A DNA stretch of 5,873 bases from Candidatus Methanogasteraceae archaeon UBA261 (GCA_002506015.1 DAWR01000198.1:617-6489), one strand, 5' to 3'; counted from the stretch's first letter, positions 1 to 4,944 are shown. Numbers and translations: made by a program. The notes: a model not told the origin generated them from the sequence alone.

Positions 1-828
1 GCAGATGGGACTGGCGCAACCGCGATGATGCCGGATATACTAAAGAAAGAGTTCACTCCGGACTGGAGCTACGACGGGAAGCAGATCTTTTTCATATCAT
101 TCAACAAGCAGGGAAACGGAAAGATCTATGTGGTGAACGCTGACGGAACCGACAAGAAGGAACTGATGCCGGACGATCCACGGAAGCAGTGGTACCCTGA
201 TGTGAGCCCTAACGGAAAGAAGATCGCTTATGTTTCGCGGCAGCCCGGCTGCAAGGAGAAGCTGTACATCGCAAACATCGATGGAACCGGTGCGAGAGAA
301 CTGATGCCGGATAGTGCTGAAAAGCAATTTTCTCCTGATTTCAGTCCGGATGGGGCAAAGATTGCGTACCATTCCTTCAATCCCGCGGATACGCTCGACA
401 AGGTATACCTCGTAAACGTCGATGGGACTGGCGCAAGAGAACTGATGCCGGGAAGCAAGGAGAAGCAGTTCTCGCCCAATTTCAGCCCTGATGGGACCAT
501 GATTGCTTATGTCTCATTCGATGAGGATGATCTTAACCGGGTCTACATCGTGACTACGGACGGCACAGGCAAGCGAAGGCTCACAACAGAGACCAGTGGC
601 AGAGAGTACGATCCACACTGGAGCCCTGACGGTACAACGATTGTGTACAACGGAAACGTTGTGGTTCCGGTACCTGCAGAATCAACTGTGGCATTGGGTG
701 CAACAGCCGCAGCGCCGGGCGAAGACGAAGAAGATGAGCATGCCGCCAAGACCGCAACACCCGGATTCGGGGCGATCGGGCTGTGTATGATATTGCTTCT
801 GCATCTGATCGTACGGCGATCACTCTGA
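1..828 (+). CDS. PD40/TolB-like beta-propeller surface protein with PGF-CTERM anchor (5' end outside window)
   Basis: The frame is open from base 1, and the codons before the first ATG (base 25) already encode the repeat motif ADGTGA. The true start therefore lies upstream and this is a 3' fragment of about 275 codons. The visible part holds five PD40/WD40-like propeller repeats with a DGT(G) turn at bases 4, 142, 280, 421 and 559 (46-47 residue period). Each is followed by an xSPDG/xSPNG motif and an IAYVS-type strand, as in TolB-type propellers. After the last blade come a Val/Ala/Pro linker, an acidic stretch (EDEEDE, about bases 724-741), then TPGFG (757-771), a hydrophobic helix and a final RRSL. 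That order is the PGF-CTERM sorting signal, which is cleaved by archaeosortase A so the protein is lipid-anchored on the outer face of the membrane or S-layer. Ligand or partner is unknown. The 3' end overlaps the convergent regulator gene by 9 bases. Family call firm; cellular role inferred. Confidence 0.88.
   Translation, partial: ADGTGATAMMPDILKKEFTPDWSYDGKQIFFISFNKQGNGKIYVVNADGTDKKELMPDDPRKQWYPDVSPNGKKIAYVSRQPGCKEKLYIANIDGTGARELMPDSAEKQFSPDFSPDGAKIAYHSFNPADTLDKVYLVNVDGTGARELMPGSKEKQFSPNFSPDGTMIAYVSFDEDDLNRVYIVTTDGTGKRRLTTETSGREYDPHWSPDGTTIVYNGNVVVPVPAESTVALGATAAAPGEDEEDEHAAKTATPGFGAIGLCMILLLHLIVRRSL
4..639 (+). repeat. Tandem 46-47 codon propeller repeat (five copies)
   Basis: The DGT-turn codons recur at 4, 142, 280, 421 and 559, so the period is 138, 138, 141 and 138 bases. 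The third and fourth units are the most alike: both encode DGTGARELMP, then S-x-EKQFSP and FSPDG, but with many silent differences. The 16 bases at 4-19 are identical to 421-436, which points to duplication or gene conversion between blades. The last unit is the most diverged (KRRLTTE in place of RELMP). Confidence 0.85.
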
Positions 829-1281
829 TTTCGATCTGCGCTCCTCCCCACACGGGTGCTCCCCGGTCTCGCAGAACTCCTCGAAATGTCCCAGCCACTG
901 GGGGTGCCCGGGCGAGGTCTTCACGAAGTTAACCAGATTTTTGATCTGTTTTACGGTTACCGAGTGCAGTTCGTGCTCCATTGTGCATGCATCCTTATCT
1001 GCAATCTTTTCGGGCACAGTTATAATCTCTAGGAAAGCTTTCAAGGTATCATGTCGATCCTTCACGACCCGTGCTATCCCCCTCCCTTTCTCGGTCAGTG
1101 TCACGCCGCCGTATTTTTTATATGTGACACAACCCTTTTTATCAAGCTTTTTCACCATCTCAATCACGCTCGGTGGCGTGACATCCAGAGTCTCTGCTAT
1201 ATGCTTTATCTTTGCATACCCGTTAGTCTCTGTGATGTTGAGGATCGCTTCGAGATAGTCTTCGGCTTTTCGAGACAACAT
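820..1281 (-). CDS. DtxR/MntR-family metal-dependent transcriptional repressor
   Basis: A 153-residue protein, the usual size for short DtxR-family members without an SH3 domain. Residues 1-62 form the winged helix (AEDYLEAI at 6-13, recognition helix around TPPSVIEMVKKL at 35-46, wing around YGGVTLT). Residues 65-125 are the helical metal-binding and dimerisation domain. In MntR numbering the ligand positions are D8, E11, H77, C99, E102 and H103 (in CTMEHELHS). The Asp/Glu pair resembles MntR, and the Cys resembles DtxR/IdeR. Two more cysteines, C137 and C144, sit in a charged tail. It is the last gene of the feo operon, 18 bases after the FeoC-like gene, so it most likely senses Fe(II) and represses feo. 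A TAGG-N4-CCTA palindrome sits 9 bases before the ATG, suggesting autoregulation. I see no Shine-Dalgarno in that gap. Its 3' end overlaps the convergent surface-protein gene at 820-828. Family certain; iron specificity inferred. Confidence 0.92.
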   Translation of the reverse strand: MLSRKAEDYLEAILNITETNGYAKIKHIAETLDVTPPSVIEMVKKLDKKGCVTYKKYGGVTLTEKGRGIARVVKDRHDTLKAFLEIITVPEKIADKDACTMEHELHSVTVKQIKNLVNFVKTSPGHPQWLGHFEEFCETGEHPCGEERRSKSE

Positions 1282-1290
1282 GATTAGTAT

Positions 1291-1302
1291 TAGGGCAACC
1301 TA
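1291..1302. promoter_or_regulatory. Candidate DtxR-type operator upstream of dtxR-like gene
   Basis: The sequence is TAGG-GCAA-CCTA, a 4+4+4 palindrome. It overlaps the stop codon of the FeoC-like gene and ends 9 bases before the regulator's ATG. On the opposite strand the feoA site reads TAGG-ACAA-CCTA, 11 of 12 identical. An AT-rich stretch on the - strand at 1318-1304 (AAAAATTGAAATT core) could be a weak internal TATA element with a start near the ATG. DtxR sites in actinobacteria also begin TTAGG and end CCTAA. Operator function is inferred from the repeat, the position and the nature of the gene. Confidence 0.6.
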
Positions 1303-1587
1303 CAATTTCAATTTTTCTCTGGGATTGTCCGGGTTAGATTCATGCGAGATGAATCGCTCACCCTCCAATGTCAATGCATACATACCATCGCAACCCTGAT
1401 TGCTCGAACACGAAACCGAACCTCCGCATCCGGAGCAGGAGCCTTGCATCCCAACGACCTCGATGTATCCGGCATCCACCAGAGATTCAACGATTGCCAT
1501 GAGTGTGGATCTCTTTAGACCCAGCTCTCTTGCGAGCGCGTCGGCGGTGGTCCCGCTGCTAATCCCTGACAGAATCTCCTTTAGCAT
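1300..1587 (-). CDS. FeoC-like winged-helix protein with four-cysteine wing
   Basis: A 95-residue protein. Residues 1-46 form a helix-turn-helix (MLKEILSGIS, then TADALARELGLKRSTLMAIVE and LVDAGYIEVV) of the FeoC/MarR-like winged-helix type. The wing that follows contains C51, C54, C60 and C66 in a CX2CX5CX5C arrangement, then a return strand (MYALTLEGERFI) and a polar tail. FeoC proteins of enterobacteria carry a similar cysteine cluster in the wing that can bind an Fe-S cluster, and they influence FeoB stability or feo transcription. Here the gene lies 16 bases after the membrane-protein gene and directly before the DtxR-like gene, in the feo operon. Fold and cysteines are seen; Fe-S binding and iron or oxygen sensing are inferred. 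It could instead be a DNA-binding co-regulator of the operon. Confidence 0.8.
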   Translation of the reverse strand: MLKEILSGISSGTTADALARELGLKRSTLMAIVESLVDAGYIEVVGMQGSCSGCGGSVSCSSNQGCDGMYALTLEGERFISHESNPDNPREKLKL

Positions 1588-1591
1588 GGCG

Positions 1592-1610
1592 CATCAGTCC
1601 TCATCAGTCC
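1592..1610. repeat. 10-base tandem duplication between operon genes
   Basis: CATCAGTCC occurs at 1592-1600 and again at 1602-1610, a 10-base period. On the coding strand this reads GGACTGATGAGGACTGATG. One copy contains the TGA stop of the upstream membrane-protein gene and the other lies in the FeoC-like leader, where GAGGA is the only weak Shine-Dalgarno candidate. A small duplication of the stop/leader region is the simplest reading. Confidence 0.6.
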
Positions 1611-2080
1611 CTGTGATAGATGTAGTAGAGCACCACAAGCGAGAACGGGAGCAGTAAGACCGCGGGCGCGTACGGCGGCGCGTACATCGCAAGGAATCCA
1701 TCGAGTGTGTTGAACCACGATCCGTCCTCACCGCCGGGTATCGACTCTGTTATCATCGCGAAGATGTCGGAGCCTGCCATGATCCAGATGAGGATGCTGC
1801 CCATTGCGACCTTTGCAAACTGGTGGATCTCGCCAATGTTTTTTGCACCTGATAGGTAGAATAGCCCTGCGGACAGCACGACAAGTCCGCCCCAGCCGCC
1901 TCTGAAGATGTCGTTTGGTATCTCAAGAATTGCGGTTCCATAAACAAACTCAGCCCCTCCTGCGGTTACGAGCAGATCGGCGAGCCCGAATGCTGTTGTC
2001 ACGATTCCGAGTATGGCGAAGTAGATCGCAGCAGTCGATGACGATTCTGATTGTAGTTGCGATTGCGATTGTACAGTCAT
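1604..2080 (-). CDS. Uncharacterised four-helix membrane protein of the feo operon
   Basis: A 158-residue protein that I do not recognise. Its ATG at 2080 overlaps the FeoB permease stop as ATGA, and GGGGGTGG (2092-2085) lies 4 bases upstream as a strong Shine-Dalgarno. The frame stays open further upstream, but that stretch is Cys/Arg-rich and lies antiphase to the permease, so I reject it. The N-terminus is a Gln/Ser-rich cytosolic stretch (1-16). Four hydrophobic segments follow at about 18-40, 61-78, 88-110 and 136-155. Between the first two is EIPNDIFRGGWGG; between the third and fourth is an acidic loop (SDIFAMITESIPGGEDGSW) likely outside or at the membrane face. No cysteine or histidine cluster suggests a redox centre. 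Translational coupling to the permease and position before the FeoC-like gene suggest an accessory subunit of the Fe(II) transporter. That role is inference from context only. Confidence 0.82.
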   Translation of the reverse strand: MTVQSQSQLQSESSSTAAIYFAILGIVTTAFGLADLLVTAGGAEFVYGTAILEIPNDIFRGGWGGLVVLSAGLFYLSGAKNIGEIHQFAKVAMGSILIWIMAGSDIFAMITESIPGGEDGSWFNTLDGFLAMYAPPYAPAVLLLPFSLVVLYYIYHRD

Positions 2081-3318
2081 TCTGCCACCCCCAGAATGAT
2101 CCCGATCAGGTGTATCAGTCCACCATAAGTAAACACCACAATTATAAGAACTCCTATCGCTGCAATCAGCTCTTTCCATCCTTCTTTCAACATCATCGCA
2201 AACGTTGCAACGCATGGGAAGTAGATTGTAACGAGAACAACCGCTGTTATCCTCTGGTAATCGGTCATATTGATTACCGAGAGTTGTGCAACAGCGAGGT
2301 CTTTTCTGAGGAATGCTGCAACCAGCGGACCTGCGGTCTCCTTTGGCACACCGAACCAGCCAACAAAGATCGGTGCCAGAACATCTCCGAGCCACTGTAT
2401 AACTCCAAGAAGGTACAGAACATTCACGATTGCACAGCCGAGCATAACGAACGGAAGTGCGACTTTGAAGAAGCCTGTGATTCTCCCCCATATCTTTTTT
2501 GTGATATTACGCATCAGAGGCTTCCGGTACGGCGGAACATCGATCAGAAACTCAGGTGCCTTGCCCGGGACGACCTTGTTTAAGATATAGCCGAAGATGA
2601 AGTATCCGATTATGAGATAGAGCAGAATCCAGCCCATCAGCGCCGGAACCACCTTATCCATGATCCCGATCTGCGCGCCGCACGGAATGAATATAGCAAG
2701 TAGAGTCATCATGATGAACCGCTGTTTCTTCGTCTCAAGAATTCTTGTCGCGGCAACGCCGGGAACATTGCATCCGAGCGAGAGAATCGTCGGAACGATC
2801 GCATACCCGTGCAGACCGACCCTGTGCAGCACCGTGTCAAGAAGAACAGCAAGCCTCGGCATGTACCCGACATCCTCGAGGAGCGCAAGCATCAGGTAAA
2901 ATATGGATATTGCGGGAAGAACAACACCGATTGCAACAAAAATCCCTGACGTGAGCACGCCGAACGCCTCGAAGCATGTGTCAGAGAGTACGAACTCACT
3001 ACCCCCTAATCCACCGGCATCAACCATGATGGAATAGAGCCAGCTTCCCTGGCCCGGAAAAGCCCCCTGGAGCCATGGCAGCCAGTAGCCGTCAAAAAGT
3101 TTGACAAAGAATCCATCGGTCATGAGCGTTCCTGCAAACGAACCGAAGGCACTCCAAAATCCGTACATAATCGCTATTGCAACAGGTATCCCTGTTAACG
3201 GCTTTACCGTGAGCTCTCCGATTGCATCTTTCAGCGTATGCTCGTATTTCCCGAATGTCACAGTCTCCCTCGATATCTTGTCGATTAACGTCCATCGCTC
3301 TTCGAGACTGAGTGTCAT
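2077..3318 (-). CDS. feoB: FeoB ferrous iron permease, membrane domain as a separate protein
   Basis: A 413-residue polytopic protein matching the membrane half of FeoB. Residues 1-40 correspond to the linker before the first helix (RWTLIDKISRET, then KPLTGIP). The gate and transport motifs follow in normal order: EDVGYMPR (148-155), GCNVPG (182-187), IPCGAQ (211-216), FLRKDLA (336-342) and YFPCVAT (366-372). C183, C213 and C369 fall at the conserved cysteine positions. It moves Fe(II) across the cytoplasmic membrane. The GTPase is encoded separately just upstream; its TGA overlaps this ATG as ATGA, and a clear Shine-Dalgarno GGGAGG (3330-3325) lies 6 bases before it. This is therefore an independent start, not a frameshift fragment. 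The helical GDI domain that normally joins the G domain to the membrane is missing from both proteins. Identification is firm; whether the pair functions as one complex is inferred. Confidence 0.95.
   Translation of the reverse strand: MTLSLEERWTLIDKISRETVTFGKYEHTLKDAIGELTVKPLTGIPVAIAIMYGFWSAFGSFAGTLMTDGFFVKLFDGYWLPWLQGAFPGQGSWLYSIMVDAGGLGGSEFVLSDTCFEAFGVLTSGIFVAIGVVLPAISIFYLMLALLEDVGYMPRLAVLLDTVLHRVGLHGYAIVPTILSLGCNVPGVAATRILETKKQRFIMMTLLAIFIPCGAQIGIMDKVVPALMGWILLYLIIGYFIFGYILNKVVPGKAPEFLIDVPPYRKPLMRNITKKIWGRITGFFKVALPFVMLGCAIVNVLYLLGVIQWLGDVLAPIFVGWFGVPKETAGPLVAAFLRKDLAVAQLSVINMTDYQRITAVVLVTIYFPCVATFAMMLKEGWKELIAAIGVLIIVVFTYGGLIHLIGIILGVAE
2085..2092 (-). promoter_or_regulatory. Shine-Dalgarno deciding the start of the 158-residue membrane protein
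   Basis: GGGGGTGG on the - strand, 4 bases before the ATG at 2080. It supports this start over the much longer upstream open frame. The identical 8-mer precedes the GTG start of the FeoB G protein. Confidence 0.7.
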
Positions 3319-3842
3319 GTCAAACCTCCCGCGTTTGCGATGATATCATCCACTTCAACAGGCTGTATGTCTTTAAGCCTCGATACCAGCTCCTTGATCC
3401 CCTCGCCGCTGATTGCGGTCGTCGGAACCACCGGGACGCCCAGGATTTGCTCGAGTTTCCTGGCGTCGATTCGGATGTTCTTATCCCATGCAACGTCCCA
3501 CATATTGAGTGCGATCACAACGGGATAGCCTTCCTCGATTATCTCAAGCGCGAGATATAGACCACGTTCGATCTTGGAGGCGTCAATAACAGAGATCACT
3601 TTCACATCCCTTGTTTCGTGGAGCATTGCGACAGCAACGTCCTCTGCCTTGTCTTTCGGATCAAGAGAGAACGTTCCAGGCACATCCACGAGTTCAACGT
3701 CCTCGCCTTCGATCTTCATCCATCCTTTCGTGTAATCAACCGTAGTTCCGGGATAATTCGACTCTGTGACGTTCGCCCCGGTGAGGCGGTTGAAGAAGAC
3801 GCTTTTACCGACGTTGGGGTGCCCCATCAGAAGTACCTTCAC
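3315..3842 (-). CDS. feoB: FeoB G protein (stand-alone GTPase domain)
   Basis: A 175-residue GTPase with all FeoB-type G motifs: G1 GHPNVGKS (7-14), G2 NYPGTTVD (29-36), G3 DVPG (53-56), G4 NMWD (113-116) and a G5-like TTAISGEG (141-148). It hydrolyses GTP to drive or gate Fe(II) uptake through the permease encoded next. The chain stops 15-25 residues after the G domain, so the roughly 90-residue helical GDI domain of usual FeoB is absent. The start is GTG at 3842, directly after the TAG of the second feoA with no gap, and 5 bases after a GGGGGTGG Shine-Dalgarno. A later ATG (residue 6) would cut the first beta strand. The stop overlaps the permease ATG as ATGA, so the two are probably made in fixed ratio. 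With no membrane segment it should be cytosolic and dock onto the permease. Family call firm; docking inferred. Confidence 0.94.
   Translation of the reverse strand: MKVLLMGHPNVGKSVFFNRLTGANVTESNYPGTTVDYTKGWMKIEGEDVELVDVPGTFSLDPKDKAEDVAVAMLHETRDVKVISVIDASKIERGLYLALEIIEEGYPVVIALNMWDVAWDKNIRIDARKLEQILGVPVVPTTAISGEGIKELVSRLKDIQPVEVDDIIANAGGLT
3325..3330 (-). promoter_or_regulatory. Shine-Dalgarno of the FeoB permease
   Basis: GGGAGG on the - strand, 6 bases before the ATG at 3318 and inside the last codons of the G-protein gene. It shows that the permease has its own translation start, which argues against a sequencing frameshift as the cause of the split. Confidence 0.75.
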
Positions 3843-4067
3843 CTAGTCCACCCCCACAGTGATTCTCTCTGCCAGTTCCAGTCCGAGCGACGTCTCAGCT
3901 TCGTCGACGATGACGACTACAGGACCCTTTATCGGCTGCTTTGTGATCATCCTGAGTCTCTTGCCGACACGGATTCCCATGCCAGCCACCCGTTTCCGCA
4001 GATCTCCGTCGATATCAGTTACGGTTCCGGTTTCATCGTAATTCATCTCAGATAACTTCTTTTCCAT
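3843..4067 (-). CDS. feoA: FeoA-domain protein (second copy)
   Basis: A 74-residue SH3-like FeoA domain: DETGTVTDIDG, then LRKRVAGMGIRVGKRLRMITKQP, then GPVVVIVDEAETSLGLELAERITV. This matches the family pattern of a beta strand, a short helix with a GI.xG turn, and an A..I.V C-terminal strand. FeoA is a small cytosolic partner of FeoB thought to bind it and support uptake. I chose the ATG at 4067, 4 bases after the stop of the first feoA, over a TTG at 4085 that would overlap that gene and add PWCDR, which is not typical of the family. The TAG stop abuts the GTG start of the G protein. It differs clearly from the first copy (positions such as LRKRVAGMGI versus IRQKLNLRGI), so the two are old paralogues and not a recent duplication. 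Confidence 0.88.
   Translation of the reverse strand: MEKKLSEMNYDETGTVTDIDGDLRKRVAGMGIRVGKRLRMITKQPIKGPVVVIVDEAETSLGLELAERITVGVD
3848..3855 (-). promoter_or_regulatory. Shine-Dalgarno deciding the GTG start of the FeoB G protein
   Basis: GGGGGTGG on the - strand, 5 bases before GTG (3842-3840), lying inside the last codons of the second feoA. It supports GTG as the real start and a stop-start junction with no gap. Confidence 0.65.
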
Positions 4068-4071
4068 TCTA

Positions 4072-4302
4072 TCACACCATGGCAACCCGGATCTTCTGCG
4101 CCATCCCCCTACCTATCGAGACAACGTTTCTATCGACTTCGATTGTGATGGGACCGGTATTGGATATTACACGCACGAGGCTGCCCTCTGATATTCCTCT
4201 CAGGTTCAGTTTCTGTCTGATGCCATGACCGCCGCCGATCTCCATAATTCTGGCGGGTGCGCCTGGTGCTGCATGTGCAAGATTCGTAGTACCTGTGTTC
4301 AT
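4072..4302 (-). CDS. feoA: FeoA-domain protein (first copy, first gene of the feo operon)
   Basis: A 76-residue protein. A short N-terminal extension (MNTGTTNLAHA) is followed by an SH3-like FeoA domain: PARIMEIGGGHGIRQKLNLRGISEGSLVRVISN, then GPITIEVDRNVVSIGRGMAQKIRV. The LRGI.EG turn, the GP beta strand and the closing A.KI.V strand are typical of FeoA. It is presumed to assist or regulate the FeoB machinery in the cytosol. The ATG at 4302 is preceded by GGTGA (4313-4309) at 6 bases spacing, and by a TATA-like TTTATA plus operator further upstream. Four bases separate its stop from the next feoA start, so this is the promoter-proximal gene. Whether the two FeoA proteins form a heteromer or have separate partners (G protein and permease) cannot be told from sequence. 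Confidence 0.88.
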   Translation of the reverse strand: MNTGTTNLAHAAPGAPARIMEIGGGHGIRQKLNLRGISEGSLVRVISNTGPITIEVDRNVVSIGRGMAQKIRVAMV

Positions 4303-4316
4303 CTTCGTTCACCGTC

Positions 4317-4334
4317 TAGGTTGTCCTATAAACG
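4317..4334 (-). promoter_or_regulatory. feoA promoter TATA box with overlapping DtxR-type operator
   Basis: On the - strand, TTTATA (4332-4327) is followed with a 2-base overlap by TAGG-ACAA-CCTA (4328-4317), a 4+4+4 palindrome. A start about 25 bases downstream would fall next to the ATG at 4302. That would leave the GGTGA Shine-Dalgarno (4313-4309) outside the transcript, so a promoter further upstream (for example around ATATTT near 4362) is also possible. In either case the palindrome lies where a bound repressor would block TBP or RNA polymerase. It matches the site before the dtxR-like gene at 11 of 12 bases. Confidence 0.6.
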
Positions 4335-4349
4335 TACTAACAGATATTG

Positions 4350-4375
4350 CTAGGTGTGCAAATATCCTGCCCTAG
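4350..4375. promoter_or_regulatory. Second pair of TAGG/CCTA half-sites in the feo control region
   Basis: CTAGG at 4350-4354 and CCTAG at 4371-4375 form an inverted pair, but with 16 bases between them and little symmetry inside. The half-sites match those of the two compact palindromes. They may be an auxiliary regulator contact or chance; I treat this as a weak candidate. Confidence 0.35.
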
Positions 4376-4380
4376 AAAAA

Positions 4381-4403
4381 TTAGGTTTTTATGGAAAACC
4401 TAA
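4381..4403. promoter_or_regulatory. Perfect 9-base inverted repeat: distal operator or terminator
   Basis: The arms TTAGGTTTT (4381-4389) and AAAACCTAA (4395-4403) are perfectly complementary around a TATGG centre. The outer TTAGG and CCTAA match the ends of known DtxR operators and the half-sites nearby, so a distal operator for the feo promoter is plausible. Read on the - strand, the hairpin is followed by TTTTT (4380-4376), so it could also end transcription from the PUA gene, which finishes 50 bases earlier. The two roles are not exclusive. Confidence 0.55.
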
Positions 4404-4452
4404 CATCGATCCTGTAACCGAAGTTGCAATCATGAATGCGACCGGTACAAAA

Positions 4453-4944
4453 TCACATCACAGCCCATAACGCGTCCCCGACATAATGCACGGATTTGAC
4501 CGCTTTTCCGGATTCTCCGACCATTTCGTCACCCGGAACGATCGCCCGCCCGATCGCAAGCGCTTTTCCGTGCAGCTCCTCAACAACGATCACGAGATCG
4601 CCCACCTCGATTGTGGCATCGGCACGCACGATTCCCGGGCGCATCACATCTGCGCCGTTCACAACGAATCTGGTGGCGCCAGCATCCACGACAACGGTGC
4701 GCTGTTCCGGTGCAATCTCAAGCGCGCCCTTCACAGTGAGAAACGGCTCACCGTCCAGAATGAAGATCAATGGCTCAGAATCAACCAGTATGATGTCGTA
4801 AAGACTGGTCTTGATGAGCTCGAATCGTTTTCCATTGAGCATCGCAGCGATATCTGATGAATCGAATACCTTTTCCAGTTCTTTTAAGATCTTCTTCGCA
4901 TTGTTGCTCCGTACGTGATGCCTCGATTTGATGTGAAGCTCCAT
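4453..4944 (-). CDS. PUA-domain RNA-binding protein (archaeal MCT-1-like)
   Basis: A 163-residue protein of the archaeal family related to eukaryotic MCT-1/MCTS1. The N-terminus MELHIKSRHHVRS and the adjoining region to about residue 80 form the pre-PUA domain (KKILKELEKVF, then ELIKTSLYDIILVD and FLTVKGAL). Residues 83-158 are a PUA domain (TVVVDAGATRFVVNGADVMRPGI, then EVGDLVIVVEE and KALAIGRAI). In eukaryotes MCT-1 pairs with DENR in initiation and ribosome recycling. The archaeal protein is assumed to bind tRNA or rRNA, but its exact role is not settled. The ATG at 4944 fits the family start and lies about 26 bases from the shared TATA element. A TTG at 4965 would fall almost on that element and is rejected. 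No Shine-Dalgarno is seen, consistent with a leaderless message. It is divergent from dphB, another translation-related gene. Confidence 0.87.
   Translation of the reverse strand: MELHIKSRHHVRSNNAKKILKELEKVFDSSDIAAMLNGKRFELIKTSLYDIILVDSEPLIFILDGEPFLTVKGALEIAPEQRTVVVDAGATRFVVNGADVMRPGIVRADATIEVGDLVIVVEELHGKALAIGRAIVPGDEMVGESGKAVKSVHYVGDALWAVM

Noticed and set aside
25..30. ATG ATG at 25-30 as the true start of the surface protein
   Set aside because: The upstream codons continue the DGTG repeat in frame, so the gene begins before the window; no signal peptide follows these ATGs.
2081..2491. Open frame extending the 158-residue membrane protein by about 137 residues upstream
   Set aside because: The extension is Cys/Arg-rich, lies wholly inside the FeoB permease in another frame, and a good Shine-Dalgarno plus ATGA overlap marks ATG 2080 as the start.
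1915..2583. Plus-strand open frame of 222 codons across the membrane-protein and permease genes
   Set aside because: It is a shadow of well-supported genes on the other strand, with no recognisable motif or start signal.
3310..3325. A frameshift error or pseudogene breaking a normal one-chain feoB
   Set aside because: Both halves have complete motifs and their own ribosome sites, and the missing GDI domain cannot be restored by a one-base change.
3618..4055. Plus-strand open frame of 145 codons opposite feoB and feoA
   Set aside because: Antisense shadow; residue composition is unlike a real protein and it has no start signal.
4068..4085. TTG start adding six residues to the second FeoA
   Set aside because: It would overlap the first feoA, and the added residues do not fit the family; ATG 4067 is well placed.
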